From an uncultured Eubacteriales bacterium (GTDB lineage Bacteria > Bacillota > Clostridia > Christensenellales > Aristaeellaceae), in assembly GCA_902781945.1 (NCBI GenBank), contig CACZLE010000006.1, positions 1 to 64,000 of the forward strand: DNA of 64,000 nt, written 5' to 3'. Below are positions 7,476-17,454 of the stretch, in pieces. The stretch's first letter is position 1; each line of letters starts with the position of its first letter. The notes below the pieces were generated by a model. It did not search any database. It had not been told where the DNA came from and saw nothing but the letters and a program-made list of their open reading frames with translations. The translations under genes and the position numbers were made by a program.

Positions 7476-9916
7476 AGGCCCAGCTCCTTCTTGTAGGCCG
7501 CGTACTCGGCCTCGTTGCAGTGGATAAAGTGCCCGGGCAGAATCTCCCGCAGGATGGGCTTATCCACGGAGTAATCGTGGGCCTTGTGGGGATTGTACTC
7601 GATGCGCTGACGGTGCTTCTCGTGATGGGGATCGGGATAGGGAATGGCCGACAGCAGGGACTTGGTGTAGGGATGCAGCGGATGGGCGAACAGCTCGTCC
7701 GAGGGAGCCAGCTCCACCAGCTTGCCGTAGTACATCACGCCGATACGGTCCGAGAAATACTTGACCACGCTCAGGTTATGGGCGATGAACATGATGGTCA
7801 GGCCCATCTTGTTGCGCAGGTCGTTAAGCAGGTTGATCACCTGGGCCTGAATGGACACGTCCAGGGCGCTGATGGGCTCGTCGGCGATGATCAGATCGGG
7901 CTGCAAGACGATGGCGCGGGCGATGCCGATGCGCTGGCGCTGGCCGCCGCTGAATTCATGGGGGTAGCGATCCGCGTGCTCCCGCACCAGACCCACCAGA
8001 TCCAGCACCTCGTACACCTTTTCGTCGATGTACTTTTCATCCTTGATACCGCGGATCTTGAGGCCCTCGGCGATGATCTCCCGCACGGTCATGCGGGGGT
8101 TGATGGAGGCGATGGGGTCCTGGAAGATCATCTGCATCTTGGTCATGATGTTGTCCTTGGCGGCAACCTTCATGTCCATGTCGTAGCGGGCCTTGCGCTG
8201 GGTCAGGGCCTCGCCGGAGAGGCTCTTTTTGTCCTCCTCAAACTGGGCGGTGAGCTCGGCCTTGCGCTTTTCGCGGTATTTTTCCACGCACTTGCTCTTT
8301 TCCACGGAGGATTCCAGGGCGTTGGTGCGGGCTTCGCTGATCTTGCGGCGCATCTCGCGGCGCATTTCATGCAGCTTTTCCTTGTGGGCCTGGGTCAGGC
8401 TGTCCCTGCGGGCGGGCTCGGCGGCGATCTTCTCCTTCAGGTCGGCCTCCATGCGCTGCTTTTCGGCCTCAAACTCATTTTTGAGGCTGCGGATCAGCAC
8501 GGGCAGGCCGTTCTGGGTGGAGGAGATGCGCAGGCCCTGGAAGTACACGTCGCCTTCCGTGGGATCGTAGAGGTTGATGATGGTGCGGCCCGTGGTGGTC
8601 TTGCCGCAGCCGCTTTCGCCCACCAGACCGAAGACCTCGCCCTTCTTGATGTAGAAGCTCACGTCGTCCACGGCCTTGTTGATGTAATTGCCGCTGCGGA
8701 AATACTGTTTCAGGTGGTTGACCCGCAGCAGGATGTCGGGGTCTTCCTCGATGCCGGCGCTCTCCAGGCGGTTCAGGGTCACGCGGCTGACGATCTTCTC
8801 CAGGAATTTGGCCAGCACCAGCAGGAAGATGCCGATGAGCCACAGCAGGGCGAACCGAGCGGCCAGGAACCACAGCACCTTGACGGCGCCGATGGCGCTG
8901 CTCTCATCGGAGGTGGCAATGGTATCCTGGGAATAATTCTGGAAGAAGGTATCCACGCTGGCGGCCTGATTGGCGTCGTTGGCGGCGCGCACGGCCTTCA
9001 TCAGGCTGTTCACGGAGCCATCGTAGCTTTCATCGGTCATCAGGGCGGTGAAGGTGTTGACGAACACGTTCTTATACGTGGAGGCCAACTCGGGATAGCG
9101 GGCCACCAGGTCGTCATACTGGCCGTCAAAGAAGGCCCGCACGTCGGCAGCCTCGCCGCCTGCCAGCTTCTGGGCCAGGGCGGCAAAGTCGTCCCGCAGA
9201 TCCTGGGTGGCGGCGCGCTCCTGGGACTGGGTCTCCGCCAGGGCGGCCTGATAGGCGGCGTAATCCAGGGCGCTCATGTATTTGCGCACGTCGGTGGCGC
9301 CCTCCGCCTTGATCATGGCGGCCAGGGTTTCCACGAACTCCAGATAGGTGCCCGCTTCCTCCCCGTGCTCCTGGGCGAAGGCGTCATAGAAGGCGTGCAC
9401 GTCCGGCTCCACGGAGGCGGCCTGCAGCTTGGCCAGCTTGCCGCCCTTGCCGCCGGCGGGCTTGGTCAGGCTGTCCAGATATTCCACGGCCTCTTTCAGC
9501 AGGCGGGTATCCTCGCCGCTTTCCATCTGCTCGTAGAAGGTCAGAAAGCCCGCCGCGTCAAAGGTTTCGCCAAAGTGGGCGTAGAAGTCCGCCACGGCGT
9601 CCTCCGCCTGCTTGTCCACGGCGGCCTGAATGCGGTTTTCATACTTGGAGAAGTAGGGGCGCACCTGCTCCGCGCGCTGGGCGCTCTGCTGATCCTTGGT
9701 GGAGGCGGCGTTGTTCAGGGCGTCAAAGTACTGATGGTCAAAGAGCACCCGCTCGCCGAAGCCGAAATCGACCTCCACCTTGGCGGCGGCGTTTTTCAGG
9801 GTGTTGTAGGGACCGCCGTCGTTGGCGATCACGTAGATGCTCATGATCACCGCCAGGCCGATGAGCACCCAGCCGATGATCCGCAGCGCCGAAGCGGTCA
9901 GTTTCACTTTTTTCAT
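7472..9916 (-). CDS. Oligopeptide ABC ATPase (OppF-type) with membrane-anchored N-domain and coiled-coil insert
   Basis: ATP-hydrolysing subunit of a peptide importer, but 814 residues long where OppF is usually about 320-350. Residues 10-30 and 345-369 are hydrophobic helices, and the roughly 315 residues between them are polar and helical, so probably extracytoplasmic. The ATPase starts near 396. Walker A is GESGCGKTT (433-441), the Q-loop FQD 598-600, the signature FSGGQ 655-659, Walker B LIIADE 675-680, the switch histidine 713. A charged coiled coil (about 478-585) is inserted between Walker A and the Q-loop. The C-terminal oligopeptide-transporter tail ([13 protein letters not shown]) is present. 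ATGA overlap with oppD shows coupling. All catalytic motifs are intact. Confidence 0.9.
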   Translation of the reverse strand: MKKVKLTASALRIIGWVLIGLAVIMSIYVIANDGGPYNTLKNAAAKVEVDFGFGERVLFDHQYFDALNNAASTKDQQSAQRAEQVRPYFSKYENRIQAAVDKQAEDAVADFYAHFGETFDAAGFLTFYEQMESGEDTRLLKEAVEYLDSLTKPAGGKGGKLAKLQAASVEPDVHAFYDAFAQEHGEEAGTYLEFVETLAAMIKAEGATDVRKYMSALDYAAYQAALAETQSQERAATQDLRDDFAALAQKLAGGEAADVRAFFDGQYDDLVARYPELASTYKNVFVNTFTALMTDESYDGSVNSLMKAVRAANDANQAASVDTFFQNYSQDTIATSDESSAIGAVKVLWFLAARFALLWLIGIFLLVLAKFLEKIVSRVTLNRLESAGIEEDPDILLRVNHLKQYFRSGNYINKAVDDVSFYIKKGEVFGLVGESGCGKTTTGRTIINLYDPTEGDVYFQGLRISSTQNGLPVLIRSLKNEFEAEKQRMEADLKEKIAAEPARRDSLTQAHKEKLHEMRREMRRKISEARTNALESSVEKSKCVEKYREKRKAELTAQFEEDKKSLSGEALTQRKARYDMDMKVAAKDNIMTKMQMIFQDPIASINPRMTVREIIAEGLKIRGIKDEKYIDEKVYEVLDLVGLVREHADRYPHEFSGGQRQRIGIARAIVLQPDLIIADEPISALDVSIQAQVINLLNDLRNKMGLTIMFIAHNLSVVKYFSDRIGVMYYGKLVELAPSDELFAHPLHPYTKSLLSAIPYPDPHHEKHRQRIEYNPHKAHDYSVDKPILREILPGHFIHCNEAEYAAYKKELGL

Positions 9917-12084
9917 GCCTCGGCGCCTCCTTTCTGCTGCTGCGCCTCATAGGCCGCCTGCTCCTTCTGCATGCGGCGGATGCGCTCGGTCACGATGGCC
10001 GGGGGCTCCACGTGGGGCGCGTCGGGATGCAGCAGCCAGGTGGCGGCCCAATGGGTATCGCTGACCCGGAAGGCCGGGGGCTGCTGTTCAAAGTCGATCT
10101 GCATGGCGTACTTGTTGCGGGCGGCGAAGGCGTCGCCCTTGGGGGGCAGGATCATGTCCGGCGGGGTGCCGGGGATGGCCTCCAGCTTTTCGGTGGTCTC
10201 CAGGTCCGGCATGGAGGACAGAAGCGCCCAGGTGTAGGGATGGCGGGGATCGTAGAACACGTCGTCCGCCGTGCCGTACTCCACGATCTTGCCCGCGTAC
10301 ATGATGGCGATGCGGTCGGCCATGTTGGCCACCACGCCCAGGTCGTGGGTGATGAAGATGACGGACAGGCGGCGCTCCGCCTTGAGCTTGTTGATCAATT
10401 CCAGGATCTGCGCCTGGATGGTCACGTCCAGGGCCGTGGTGGGCTCGTCGCAGATCAGGATGTCCGGGTTGGCGGACAGGGCGATGGCGATGACGATGCG
10501 CTGGCGCATGCCGCCGGAAAACTCGAAGGGATACTGATGATAGCGCTTGTGGGGCTCGGGAATGCCCACTTCCTTCATCAGCTCGATGGCGCGATGGCGA
10601 GCCATGCCCTTGCTGAGCTTAAAGGCGTAATCCTCCGCCCGGGCCTTGAGGTAATCCACCATCTCCACGGCCCGCTCGTCATAGCGGCCCTGGGGACCGG
10701 CGGCCACCTGGCCGTTGAAGCGGTCGATGACGCTCTGGGCCAGCTGGCACAGGTTATCCTGGGCGGCCTGGGTGTCGATCAGGTTCTTGGGCACCACGGA
10801 GGGCGGCACCTTGCCCTTGGCCGTTTCCTTGTTGAAGCGCGCGGTATCCTTGGCAAAGCGCTTTTCCTCCCGGGGATTCTGGCGCAGGGACAGCTTGTAG
10901 CGGTTCAGGTAGGCCTGCGCGCCGCTGCGGTAGACGTAGGACAGGCTGTCCTTGTCCAACTGCAAGGGGTCGATGGAAGCCTCCACCGCGGCGGCGGAGG
11001 ATTTGAGGGCCTCCCGGCAGCGCCCGTCGTCCAGGGGCTTTGCCGCAAAGATGCTCAGGGCCTTTTCCACTGCGGAGACGGCGGATTTTTTGCCCGCCAG
11101 GGATTGCTTTTCGCTGTGCTCCAGGGCCTTGGCGATATCGCCCAGGAAGGCGGTCATGAAGCCGTCGTCCAGGGTCTTGCGGGCCTGGGCGTTGATCTCC
11201 GCCACGGTTTGCCTTGCGGGATCGGGGGCCTTGCCCTGCTGCACGGAATAGCCGATGCAGAAGAAGTTGGGCATTTCGGCGTTGACGCGCTGATTGAGGC
11301 TATCCTTCATCCGGGCCAAGAGGGCCTCCAGATCGGCCTGCTGACGGGCGGTATAATGGCTGAATTCGCCCAGCTTGCGGCTGAATTCGGCGATTTCGGG
11401 GCTGTTTTCGGGATAGAGGTAGGGATTATACACGCCTTTCAGGGCGCTGATCAGGCGGCGGGACACCTCGCGCACGTCCTTGTCGCTGCGCTTGAGGATG
11501 GCGTCCTCCATCTCCTCGATGCAGTCGGTGGCCTCCACGCAGCTCTCCATGGCTTCCTTGTAGGCGTATTCCTCCTTGACGGCGATCTTGACGAAGCCGT
11601 CAAACTGCTGGATATTGCTGTGGATGCGCTGCTTGTCGCCCTCGCCCGCGTTCTCGATCATGGCGTTTTCCAGGGTTTTGAGGGTCTTGTTGAACTGCTC
11701 GCGCCCGTCGCGGCGGCGCTCCTTGTTGTTGAGCAGCATGGCTTCGGTCAGCTGACGGCCAATGCGCATGATGGGGTTCAGGGCGCTTAAGGGGTCCTGG
11801 AACACCATGGCCAGCTTGTGGCCGCGCAGGGTATGGAATTCCTCTTCCGGGATCTTGAGCAGATCCTTGCCGTCGTAGATGATCTCGCCCGCGTCCACCA
11901 TGGCGTTGCCCGCCAGGATGCCCATGACCGCGCGGGTGGTGACGGATTTGCCGCTGCCGCTTTCACCGGCGATGGCCAGGGTCTCGCCCTCGTTCAGGTC
12001 AAAGGAGATATCGCGCACGGCGCGCACCGCGCCATTGTTGGTGCGGAATGAAATGGTCAGATTTTTTACTTCGAGCTTTGCCAT
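9913..12084 (-). CDS. Oligopeptide ABC ATPase (OppD-type) with 370-residue insert
   Basis: Partner ATPase of the peptide importer, 723 residues against a usual 330-350. Walker A GESGSGKS (40-47), Q-loop FQDP (95-98), signature FSGGMRQR (522-529), Walker B ILICDE (542-547) and the switch histidine (580) are all present, so the enzyme should be active. The extra mass is one block of about 370 mostly helical, charged residues, roughly 118-490, inside the helical subdomain between the Q-loop and the signature. The C-terminal Opp-type tail ([12 protein letters not shown], then a cluster region without the usual cysteines) follows. It lies one base after oppC and overlaps oppF by four bases. The reading frame is continuous, so this is not a sequencing fusion. 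Confidence 0.9.
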   Translation of the reverse strand: MAKLEVKNLTISFRTNNGAVRAVRDISFDLNEGETLAIAGESGSGKSVTTRAVMGILAGNAMVDAGEIIYDGKDLLKIPEEEFHTLRGHKLAMVFQDPLSALNPIMRIGRQLTEAMLLNNKERRRDGREQFNKTLKTLENAMIENAGEGDKQRIHSNIQQFDGFVKIAVKEEYAYKEAMESCVEATDCIEEMEDAILKRSDKDVREVSRRLISALKGVYNPYLYPENSPEIAEFSRKLGEFSHYTARQQADLEALLARMKDSLNQRVNAEMPNFFCIGYSVQQGKAPDPARQTVAEINAQARKTLDDGFMTAFLGDIAKALEHSEKQSLAGKKSAVSAVEKALSIFAAKPLDDGRCREALKSSAAAVEASIDPLQLDKDSLSYVYRSGAQAYLNRYKLSLRQNPREEKRFAKDTARFNKETAKGKVPPSVVPKNLIDTQAAQDNLCQLAQSVIDRFNGQVAAGPQGRYDERAVEMVDYLKARAEDYAFKLSKGMARHRAIELMKEVGIPEPHKRYHQYPFEFSGGMRQRIVIAIALSANPDILICDEPTTALDVTIQAQILELINKLKAERRLSVIFITHDLGVVANMADRIAIMYAGKIVEYGTADDVFYDPRHPYTWALLSSMPDLETTEKLEAIPGTPPDMILPPKGDAFAARNKYAMQIDFEQQPPAFRVSDTHWAATWLLHPDAPHVEPPAIVTERIRRMQKEQAAYEAQQQKGGAEA

Positions 12085-12085
12085 A

Positions 12086-13633
12086 TCAGTTGTCCGCTCC
12101 TCTCAGGGAAGGATTCAGCGCGTCCCGCAGACCGTTGCCGAACAGGTTAAAGCTGATTTCCAGGATGGCGATAAAGATAGCCGGGAACATGATGATGTGG
12201 GGATAGGTGCTCAGATAGCCCTGGCCGTTAGACAGCATGGTGCCGATGGAGGTAAGGGAAGAGGCGTCCAGATTGATGATGTGCAGGTAGCTGAGCATGG
12301 ATTCGGAGAAGATGACGCCGGGGATGGTCATGACGGCGCTGGTCACGATGGTGCCCAGGGAGTTCGGGAAAATGTGCTTGAAGATCAGCCGCCGGTCACT
12401 GGCGCCCAGGGTGCGGGCGGCCAGCACGTATTCATGACCCTTGAAGCGGTAGAACTGGGTGCGCACACGGGCCGCCGTGCCCACCCAGCCGGTGAGCACA
12501 AAAGCGAAGAGCAAACTGGGCACCACGCCCACCTTGTCCGCCAGATGCAGCTGGAACAGGGTGGCCACCACCATGAAGGGCACGTCGGCCAGCACGTCGC
12601 TGATGCGCTCCATGATCATGTCCACCGCGCCGCCGTAATAGCCCTCCACGGAGCCGTATACCGCGCCGATGATGAAGTTGATGCTGGCCACGGAGATGGC
12701 AAGCAGGAAACTCAGACGCGCGCCCACCGCCAGGCAGGTGAAGATATCCTGGCCGTGCTGGTTGGAGCCGAACAGGAAGCCCGGGGTGAAGCCGTTTTTA
12801 TAATAGAAGTATTCCGCGTAATTGACGCGCACCTTGTAGCCGGTCTGGTTCTTCTGGGCGTAGGTGTACCACACGCCGTTTTCGCCGTCCCCGGCGATGC
12901 GCATCCTGCTGGTGTAACCCGCCTTCTGCGGATCGTCGCTGGTGAGGTAATTGGGGATGAAATCGCCGTTTTCATCCAGCACCGGCGCGCCCGTGCTGCC
13001 CTGGGTCTCGTCTTGCAGCTTGTACCAGAAGTTGGCGCCGTCATTGCCGCGGACGAAGTTCTTGTTCTGGGTGGCGGACAGGGGATAGATGATCTGCACG
13101 TTATTGGCGTCCTGGTAATCCATCAGGGCCTGGTATTCCGCGGCGCTCAGGTTCTGGTAGGTATAGCCCACCTGGGCGTAGGTGTCCACCCGCAGGTTGT
13201 GGAAGGTGGCGCCGGTGGCATCCACGAAGGAATCGTACTCCTTCATGATGGCGGGCACGCCGCTCTCCTGGCCGATGGAGCGCAGGTACTGATAGCCCGC
13301 CTCGCTCTGCTTGCTGCGCTGGCCGCCGTCCCAGAAGCCCGCGTTCTTGAACAGGGGGTTTCGGGGCAGCACGGTCTTGTAGTAGCCGTCGCGGAAGGAC
13401 ACCGTGTAGTCGGAGACCTCCGGCACGATGATGGCAAACAGCAGCAGCACCAGGATGAGGCTGAAAGCCACCACGGCGCTCTTGTTGGAGCGGAACCGAA
13501 TCCAGGCGTCGCCGAAATAGCTGATGGATTTGGTTTTGAGCCGCTCGTCGTGGATGCGTTCCTCCCGCTGGACAAACTGGAATTTTTCCTGCGGGATGGC
13601 GGGAATATTGACATTTACATTCTTTTCCATCAT
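12086..13633 (-). CDS. Oligopeptide ABC permease (OppC-type) with large outer domain
   Basis: Membrane subunit of the peptide importer. It has an N-terminal cytoplasmic stretch, a first helix at about 52-72, then roughly 215 extracytoplasmic residues rich in Tyr, Asn and Asp before the conserved FGSNQHGQDIFT (288-299), the counterpart of the family motif GTDxxGRDxxSR. Five helices follow, with the ATPase-coupling loop EYVLAARTLGASDRRLIFKH at 401-420. Length is 515 against about 300 for classic OppC. Starts ATG 13633 or the adjacent ATG 13630. It overlaps oppB by four bases. The outer domain could contact the unusually large binding protein. Confidence 0.92.
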   Translation of the reverse strand: MMEKNVNVNIPAIPQEKFQFVQREERIHDERLKTKSISYFGDAWIRFRSNKSAVVAFSLILVLLLFAIIVPEVSDYTVSFRDGYYKTVLPRNPLFKNAGFWDGGQRSKQSEAGYQYLRSIGQESGVPAIMKEYDSFVDATGATFHNLRVDTYAQVGYTYQNLSAAEYQALMDYQDANNVQIIYPLSATQNKNFVRGNDGANFWYKLQDETQGSTGAPVLDENGDFIPNYLTSDDPQKAGYTSRMRIAGDGENGVWYTYAQKNQTGYKVRVNYAEYFYYKNGFTPGFLFGSNQHGQDIFTCLAVGARLSFLLAISVASINFIIGAVYGSVEGYYGGAVDMIMERISDVLADVPFMVVATLFQLHLADKVGVVPSLLFAFVLTGWVGTAARVRTQFYRFKGHEYVLAARTLGASDRRLIFKHIFPNSLGTIVTSAVMTIPGVIFSESMLSYLHIINLDASSLTSIGTMLSNGQGYLSTYPHIIMFPAIFIAILEISFNLFGNGLRDALNPSLRGADN

Positions 13634-14592
13634 TTTTTCGACCCCATTCTGATGCGCGGATCAATCAGTCCGTAGCTCACGTCGATGACGATGCCCGATA
13701 CCAACCCGATGAGGGTGTAGAAGATGGTCAGCGCCATGAAGAAGTTATAGTCGCGTACATTGATGGAATTGATGTACAGGTTGCCGATGCCGGGGATGCC
13801 GAAGATGTTTTCGATGATCAGGCTGCCGCCCAGGATGCCGATGAACTCGCCCATGATCATGGGCAGGATGACCACCATGGCGTTGCGCAGGGCGTGGCGG
13901 CTGATGGCCTGGGCCTTGGTCAGGCCCTTGGTGCGGGCAAGCAGCATATAGTCGCCGGTCAGCACCTCGGAGAGCTCCGCGCGGGTATAGCGGGTGAAAC
14001 CCGCAATGACGCCGAAGCTCAGACTCAGCACAGCCGGGATCATGGAGACGAACATTTTTGTACTGAAAAGCGAGCCCGCCTGGCTGAGGGAGGCCGCCTG
14101 CAGCGGGAACCAGCCCAGCTTGAAGCACAGGAAATACTGCACCAGGAAGGCATATACATAGCTGGGCACCGAAATGAACACCATGACCAGGGTGCTGATC
14201 AGCGCATCCTGCCACTTGTTCTTTTTCAGCGCAGCGTAAATTCCAAGTCCAATGCCCAGGGGAATAGACAGAAGGATCGAATAGAGGTTGACGGTCACGG
14301 TATAGGGGAGCTTCTGCATCATGATGTCCCAGATGCCCAGGCCTTCATAGAGCTGCTCGCCCACGCCCCAGTCCCAATCCACCAGGATGTTTTTGACGTA
14401 CAGGAAATACTGTACCATGATGGGCCGGTTGTAGCCCATTTTTTCGCGCTTGGCCAGCACGAGGTTGATGTCGCGCCCCATCTCGCGCACGGCGGGCAGG
14501 GGCAGGAGCTTGATCAGCACAAAGCACATGGTCGTGATGATGAATAACGTCAGGAACATGAGCAGTATGCGCTTGATGATATACTTGGTCAT
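13630..14592 (-). CDS. Oligopeptide ABC permease (OppB-type)
   Basis: Membrane subunit of the peptide importer, 320 residues, of normal family length. The N-terminal MTKYIIKRILLMFLTLFII is the usual first helix of OppB/DppB. The coupling loop is YMLLARTKGLTKAQAISRHA, followed by LRNAMVVILP, and the C-terminus ends SYGLIDPRIRMG, typical of the family. It follows oppA after a 114-base gap that contains a strong stem-loop, and overlaps oppC by four bases. It should pair with OppC to form the channel. Confidence 0.93.
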   Translation of the reverse strand: MTKYIIKRILLMFLTLFIITTMCFVLIKLLPLPAVREMGRDINLVLAKREKMGYNRPIMVQYFLYVKNILVDWDWGVGEQLYEGLGIWDIMMQKLPYTVTVNLYSILLSIPLGIGLGIYAALKKNKWQDALISTLVMVFISVPSYVYAFLVQYFLCFKLGWFPLQAASLSQAGSLFSTKMFVSMIPAVLSLSFGVIAGFTRYTRAELSEVLTGDYMLLARTKGLTKAQAISRHALRNAMVVILPMIMGEFIGILGGSLIIENIFGIPGIGNLYINSINVRDYNFFMALTIFYTLIGLVSGIVIDVSYGLIDPRIRMGSKK

Positions 14593-14634
14593 TCAATCGG
14601 CCTCCGCGTATGTTTTACGGCAATCGGGCGCAAA

Positions 14635-14666
14635 CGCCCAAGGGGGAGAAAATTCCCCCTTGGGCG
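14635..14666 (-). terminator. Intercistronic stem-loop between oppA and oppB
   Basis: A 13-bp GC-rich stem (arms 14635-14647 and 14654-14666) lies between the binding protein and permease genes, with only three T after it. This placement usually makes the binding protein mRNA more abundant than the rest, by partial termination or protection from decay. Confidence 0.65.
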
Positions 14667-14706
14667 TGCCGCGCGGGAGCCGCGCAGCGTGCGTTTCACT
14701 ATGATA

Positions 14707-17211
14707 TTAGTACACCAGCTGGTTATTGGCGATGTACTCCGCCCACTCGGCGTCGTCATAGTTGAAGGTGTAGAACTCCAGACCGCCAAAGCCGATGATG
14801 GTCAGGTAGTTGTCCACGGCGTAGTCGCCCTTCTGGCTGACCAGAGAGGCCACGTTGCGGTAGTACAGGGAGGTGGTGGTGAACCAGTTCATGAAGCACT
14901 GCTCGGTGGCGGCCAGGACTTCGCAGCGGGTGCTGTAAGCGTAGTCGGAGAAGGAGCCCAGAGCGGTGTAGATGTTGGGAACTTCGGTGGTGGCGCTGTT
15001 GGTCCACAGCGTCCAGTTGCGCAGGCTGTCGGTGATCTGGCCGATCTCGCCGCCGAAGTCCAGGGTCATCATGATCTTGGTGGTGTCATAGCCGTATTCC
15101 ATCTGTTTGCCGCTGCCGTCGGAGGCGTCGGTGTAGCACTGGGCCAGGATGCCGAAGGGAGCCATGGCCGCGCCGCCCCAGGTGGTGAAGATCATGTCCG
15201 CGCCGCCGGAGTAGTTGGTCTCATAGTAGTCGGCGTCCACGGTCAGCTTCATGCTGATCTTGCCTTCCAGCTTGCTGCCCTTGACGGCTTCCGCCAGCTG
15301 CTGCTGGAAGTAGTTGTACATCTGCACATAGATATCGTCGCTGTTGTACACGCGGATCTCCAGCACGATCTCGCTCTCGCCATCCCAAATCTGGGCCTCG
15401 ATGGCCTTATCGGCGGCCACTTTCATCAGCTCCTGAGCCTTTTCCATATCGTAACCGGTCATGGCTTCATAGGCTTCGTCCAGGCTGGCGTACTCGCCGC
15501 CCTCGCCGTAGCTCATCTCGAACAGGTTGACCAGGGCCTTCTTGGCGGCCTCGCTGTCGCGGTACAGTTCGCCGGTGAAGGGGTTGTAGCAGTACTGGTA
15601 GTTCAGCATGCCGTAACCGGCGGTACCGGCGGCGGTGTAGGAGGTGGCGAAGTCGTTGGCGTCCAGAGCGAAGGAGAAGCCCTTGCGGAACTCGTCGATC
15701 ACCAGGATCTGGCTGCCCGTGCCGCGGCCCAGCAGCTTGCTGTAGTCGGTGTTGAAGGTCAGCTTGGTGGTGTAGCTCTGGGGAGTGTAGCGGATATACT
15801 GGCTGGCAGCATACTTTTCCATGTCGGCGTTCTGCAGGCTCACGCCGTCCAGCTCGCCCTTTTCAAAGGCCAGCATCTGGGTGGAGTGATCCACGATAAC
15901 GGTGGCGACATAGTTATCCATCTGGTACTGGCCCAGGTGGTTGCCGTCCTTGTAGCCGAACCAGTTCTCGTTGCGGCTCACGGCCCATTCCTTATCCAGC
16001 TGGAAGGTGGTCAGCACATAGGGGCCGTAGGAGGCGTTGGTCTCCAGGCTCTTGCAGTAGTTGGTGGTCACCTCGTCGGCCTCTTCCTCGGTGGCGACGG
16101 GGGCGCCATCCTTGAAGAAGCTCTTGCAGGATTCATACAGATCCTTCTTGACCAGGAAATCGCTCAGCTGATAGGGCACATAGAAGGCGGGCTCATTGAC
16201 GGGCTTTTCCAGGATGAAGTCGAGGGTGTAATCGTCGATCTTCTTGAAGCCCACGTCGTCCCAGCCGACCACGGCGCCCACGTTCTTGACCTTCAGATAC
16301 TGGTCGGCGTAGCTGTTGTAGGGAGCGCCCGCGGCCAGATAGTTGTCATAGATATACTTGGCGGATACCCAGGCTTCGTCCGCATTTTCGTCTTCCACGG
16401 CGGCGTCGCGGTACATGGTGTCATCCGCGATGGACACATACTGGGGAGCAACGTTGCCCTCAGCGTCGGGAGCGCCGGTGACGCCCCAGAAGTCCATATC
16501 CAGGAACACTTCGGTGCCGGCGGCGATCAGATCCTCGGCGGCCTCGGGGATGGCGTCGTAGGTCTCTTTGCCGGCGTACAGATAGTTCTTGGCGTTGACG
16601 ATGGAGAAGTCGCCGTCATACCAGCTGTCGGCGCGGCGGTTCAGCATCTTGGGGTTCAGCTGCTGCTGCATGGAATACACGAAGTCGTCGGCATTGATGG
16701 GGGTGCCGTCGTCCCAGGTGATATCCTGACGCAGGGCGATACGCCAGGCCTTGGCTTCCTCGCCTTCCTTCACGCCGTACTGGCCGGCGTACTCAGCGGT
16801 GACGTCCACGGGATACTCCGCGGCCATTTCGGGCACGATGGAGTAGCCGGTCTTGTCGCTGTTGAGCTTGAAGGCGTAGAAGGAACTGACCTGCATGCTG
16901 CGAATGGAGTCATCATCCTTGGTTTCCCAGGACAGGGGGTCCCAGTTGGACTGAGAGGTCAGACCGCCGATGTAATCATAATAGGTGTAAACCTTTTCAT
17001 CGGTGTAGTCCTTGCCCTCGATACCGGCATACACGTCGCTGGTCACGCTGTTGGCGCTGCCGCCAGCCGCGGGAACCAGAGTGATGACGCCGCCGTCAAA
17101 GGTGCGCTCGCCGGGATCATAGGACGCGGCAGGCGTGAAGGCCTCGGCCAGCGCGGACACGGCGGAAAGCACCATGACCAGGGCCAGCATGACAGAGAGA
17201 ATCTTTTTCAT
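14707..17211 (-). CDS. Peptide ABC substrate-binding protein (family 5), extra-long
   Basis: Extracellular peptide-binding protein of solute-binding family 5, 834 residues against about 540-600 for OppA. A signal peptide (1-23) ends in SALAEA and has no lipobox cysteine, so cell-surface retention must rely on another means or on the enlarged permease. Family features include WRIALRQDITWDDGTPINAD (near 166-185), the classical family 5 signature region. Insertions occur around residues 215-300 and after 570. AGGAGG precedes the ATG, and a good promoter lies upstream. First gene of the opp operon; the encoded peptide size range is unknown. Confidence 0.9.
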   Translation of the reverse strand: MKKILSVMLALVMVLSAVSALAEAFTPAASYDPGERTFDGGVITLVPAAGGSANSVTSDVYAGIEGKDYTDEKVYTYYDYIGGLTSQSNWDPLSWETKDDDSIRSMQVSSFYAFKLNSDKTGYSIVPEMAAEYPVDVTAEYAGQYGVKEGEEAKAWRIALRQDITWDDGTPINADDFVYSMQQQLNPKMLNRRADSWYDGDFSIVNAKNYLYAGKETYDAIPEAAEDLIAAGTEVFLDMDFWGVTGAPDAEGNVAPQYVSIADDTMYRDAAVEDENADEAWVSAKYIYDNYLAAGAPYNSYADQYLKVKNVGAVVGWDDVGFKKIDDYTLDFILEKPVNEPAFYVPYQLSDFLVKKDLYESCKSFFKDGAPVATEEEADEVTTNYCKSLETNASYGPYVLTTFQLDKEWAVSRNENWFGYKDGNHLGQYQMDNYVATVIVDHSTQMLAFEKGELDGVSLQNADMEKYAASQYIRYTPQSYTTKLTFNTDYSKLLGRGTGSQILVIDEFRKGFSFALDANDFATSYTAAGTAGYGMLNYQYCYNPFTGELYRDSEAAKKALVNLFEMSYGEGGEYASLDEAYEAMTGYDMEKAQELMKVAADKAIEAQIWDGESEIVLEIRVYNSDDIYVQMYNYFQQQLAEAVKGSKLEGKISMKLTVDADYYETNYSGGADMIFTTWGGAAMAPFGILAQCYTDASDGSGKQMEYGYDTTKIMMTLDFGGEIGQITDSLRNWTLWTNSATTEVPNIYTALGSFSDYAYSTRCEVLAATEQCFMNWFTTTSLYYRNVASLVSQKGDYAVDNYLTIIGFGGLEFYTFNYDDAEWAEYIANNQLVY

Positions 17212-17267
17212 TCTGTTTTCCTCCTCTTTATTTCCGTTTTGGATCCAAATGGATACAACGGTGAATT

Positions 17268-17297
17268 ATTTTATCATATTACTTGTATGTACGTCAA
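17268..17297 (-). promoter_or_regulatory. Promoter of the opp operon
   Basis: On the minus strand TTGACG (17297-17292), an 18-bp spacer and TAAAAT (17273-17268) stand about 60 bp before oppA. Confidence 0.6.
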
Positions 17298-17390
17298 GAA
17301 ATCAACGGTAGAATATGCAAAAAAACAAAATTTGTGCCGTTGGCTGGCGAATGAAATGCAGGAATCCATCCGGCAAAATTCAAAACGGCA

Positions 17391-17419
17391 TTGACAAGGC
17401 GGCCGCAAAAAACTACAAT
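17391..17419 (+). promoter_or_regulatory. Promoter of the glycerol-1-phosphate dehydrogenase gene
   Basis: TTGACA (17391-17396), a 17-bp spacer and TACAAT (17414-17419), 35 bp before the start codon. Confidence 0.7.
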
Positions 17420-17454
17420 AAAGCCATACTTTGAATGCAAAAGGAGCGAAAAAC

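Noticed and set aside
7472..12084. Frameshift or assembly fusion as the cause of the oversized Opp ATPases
   Set aside because: Both frames are continuous, the genes overlap by ATGA, and canonical motifs lie on both sides of the inserts in the right order.
14689..17394. A 901-codon open frame antisense to oppA, and similar long frames opposite oppF, oppD and the MFS gene
   Set aside because: They are His-, Gly- and Val-rich mirror translations that arise from GC-rich third codon positions; they lack ribosome sites and the opposite strand carries clear family motifs.
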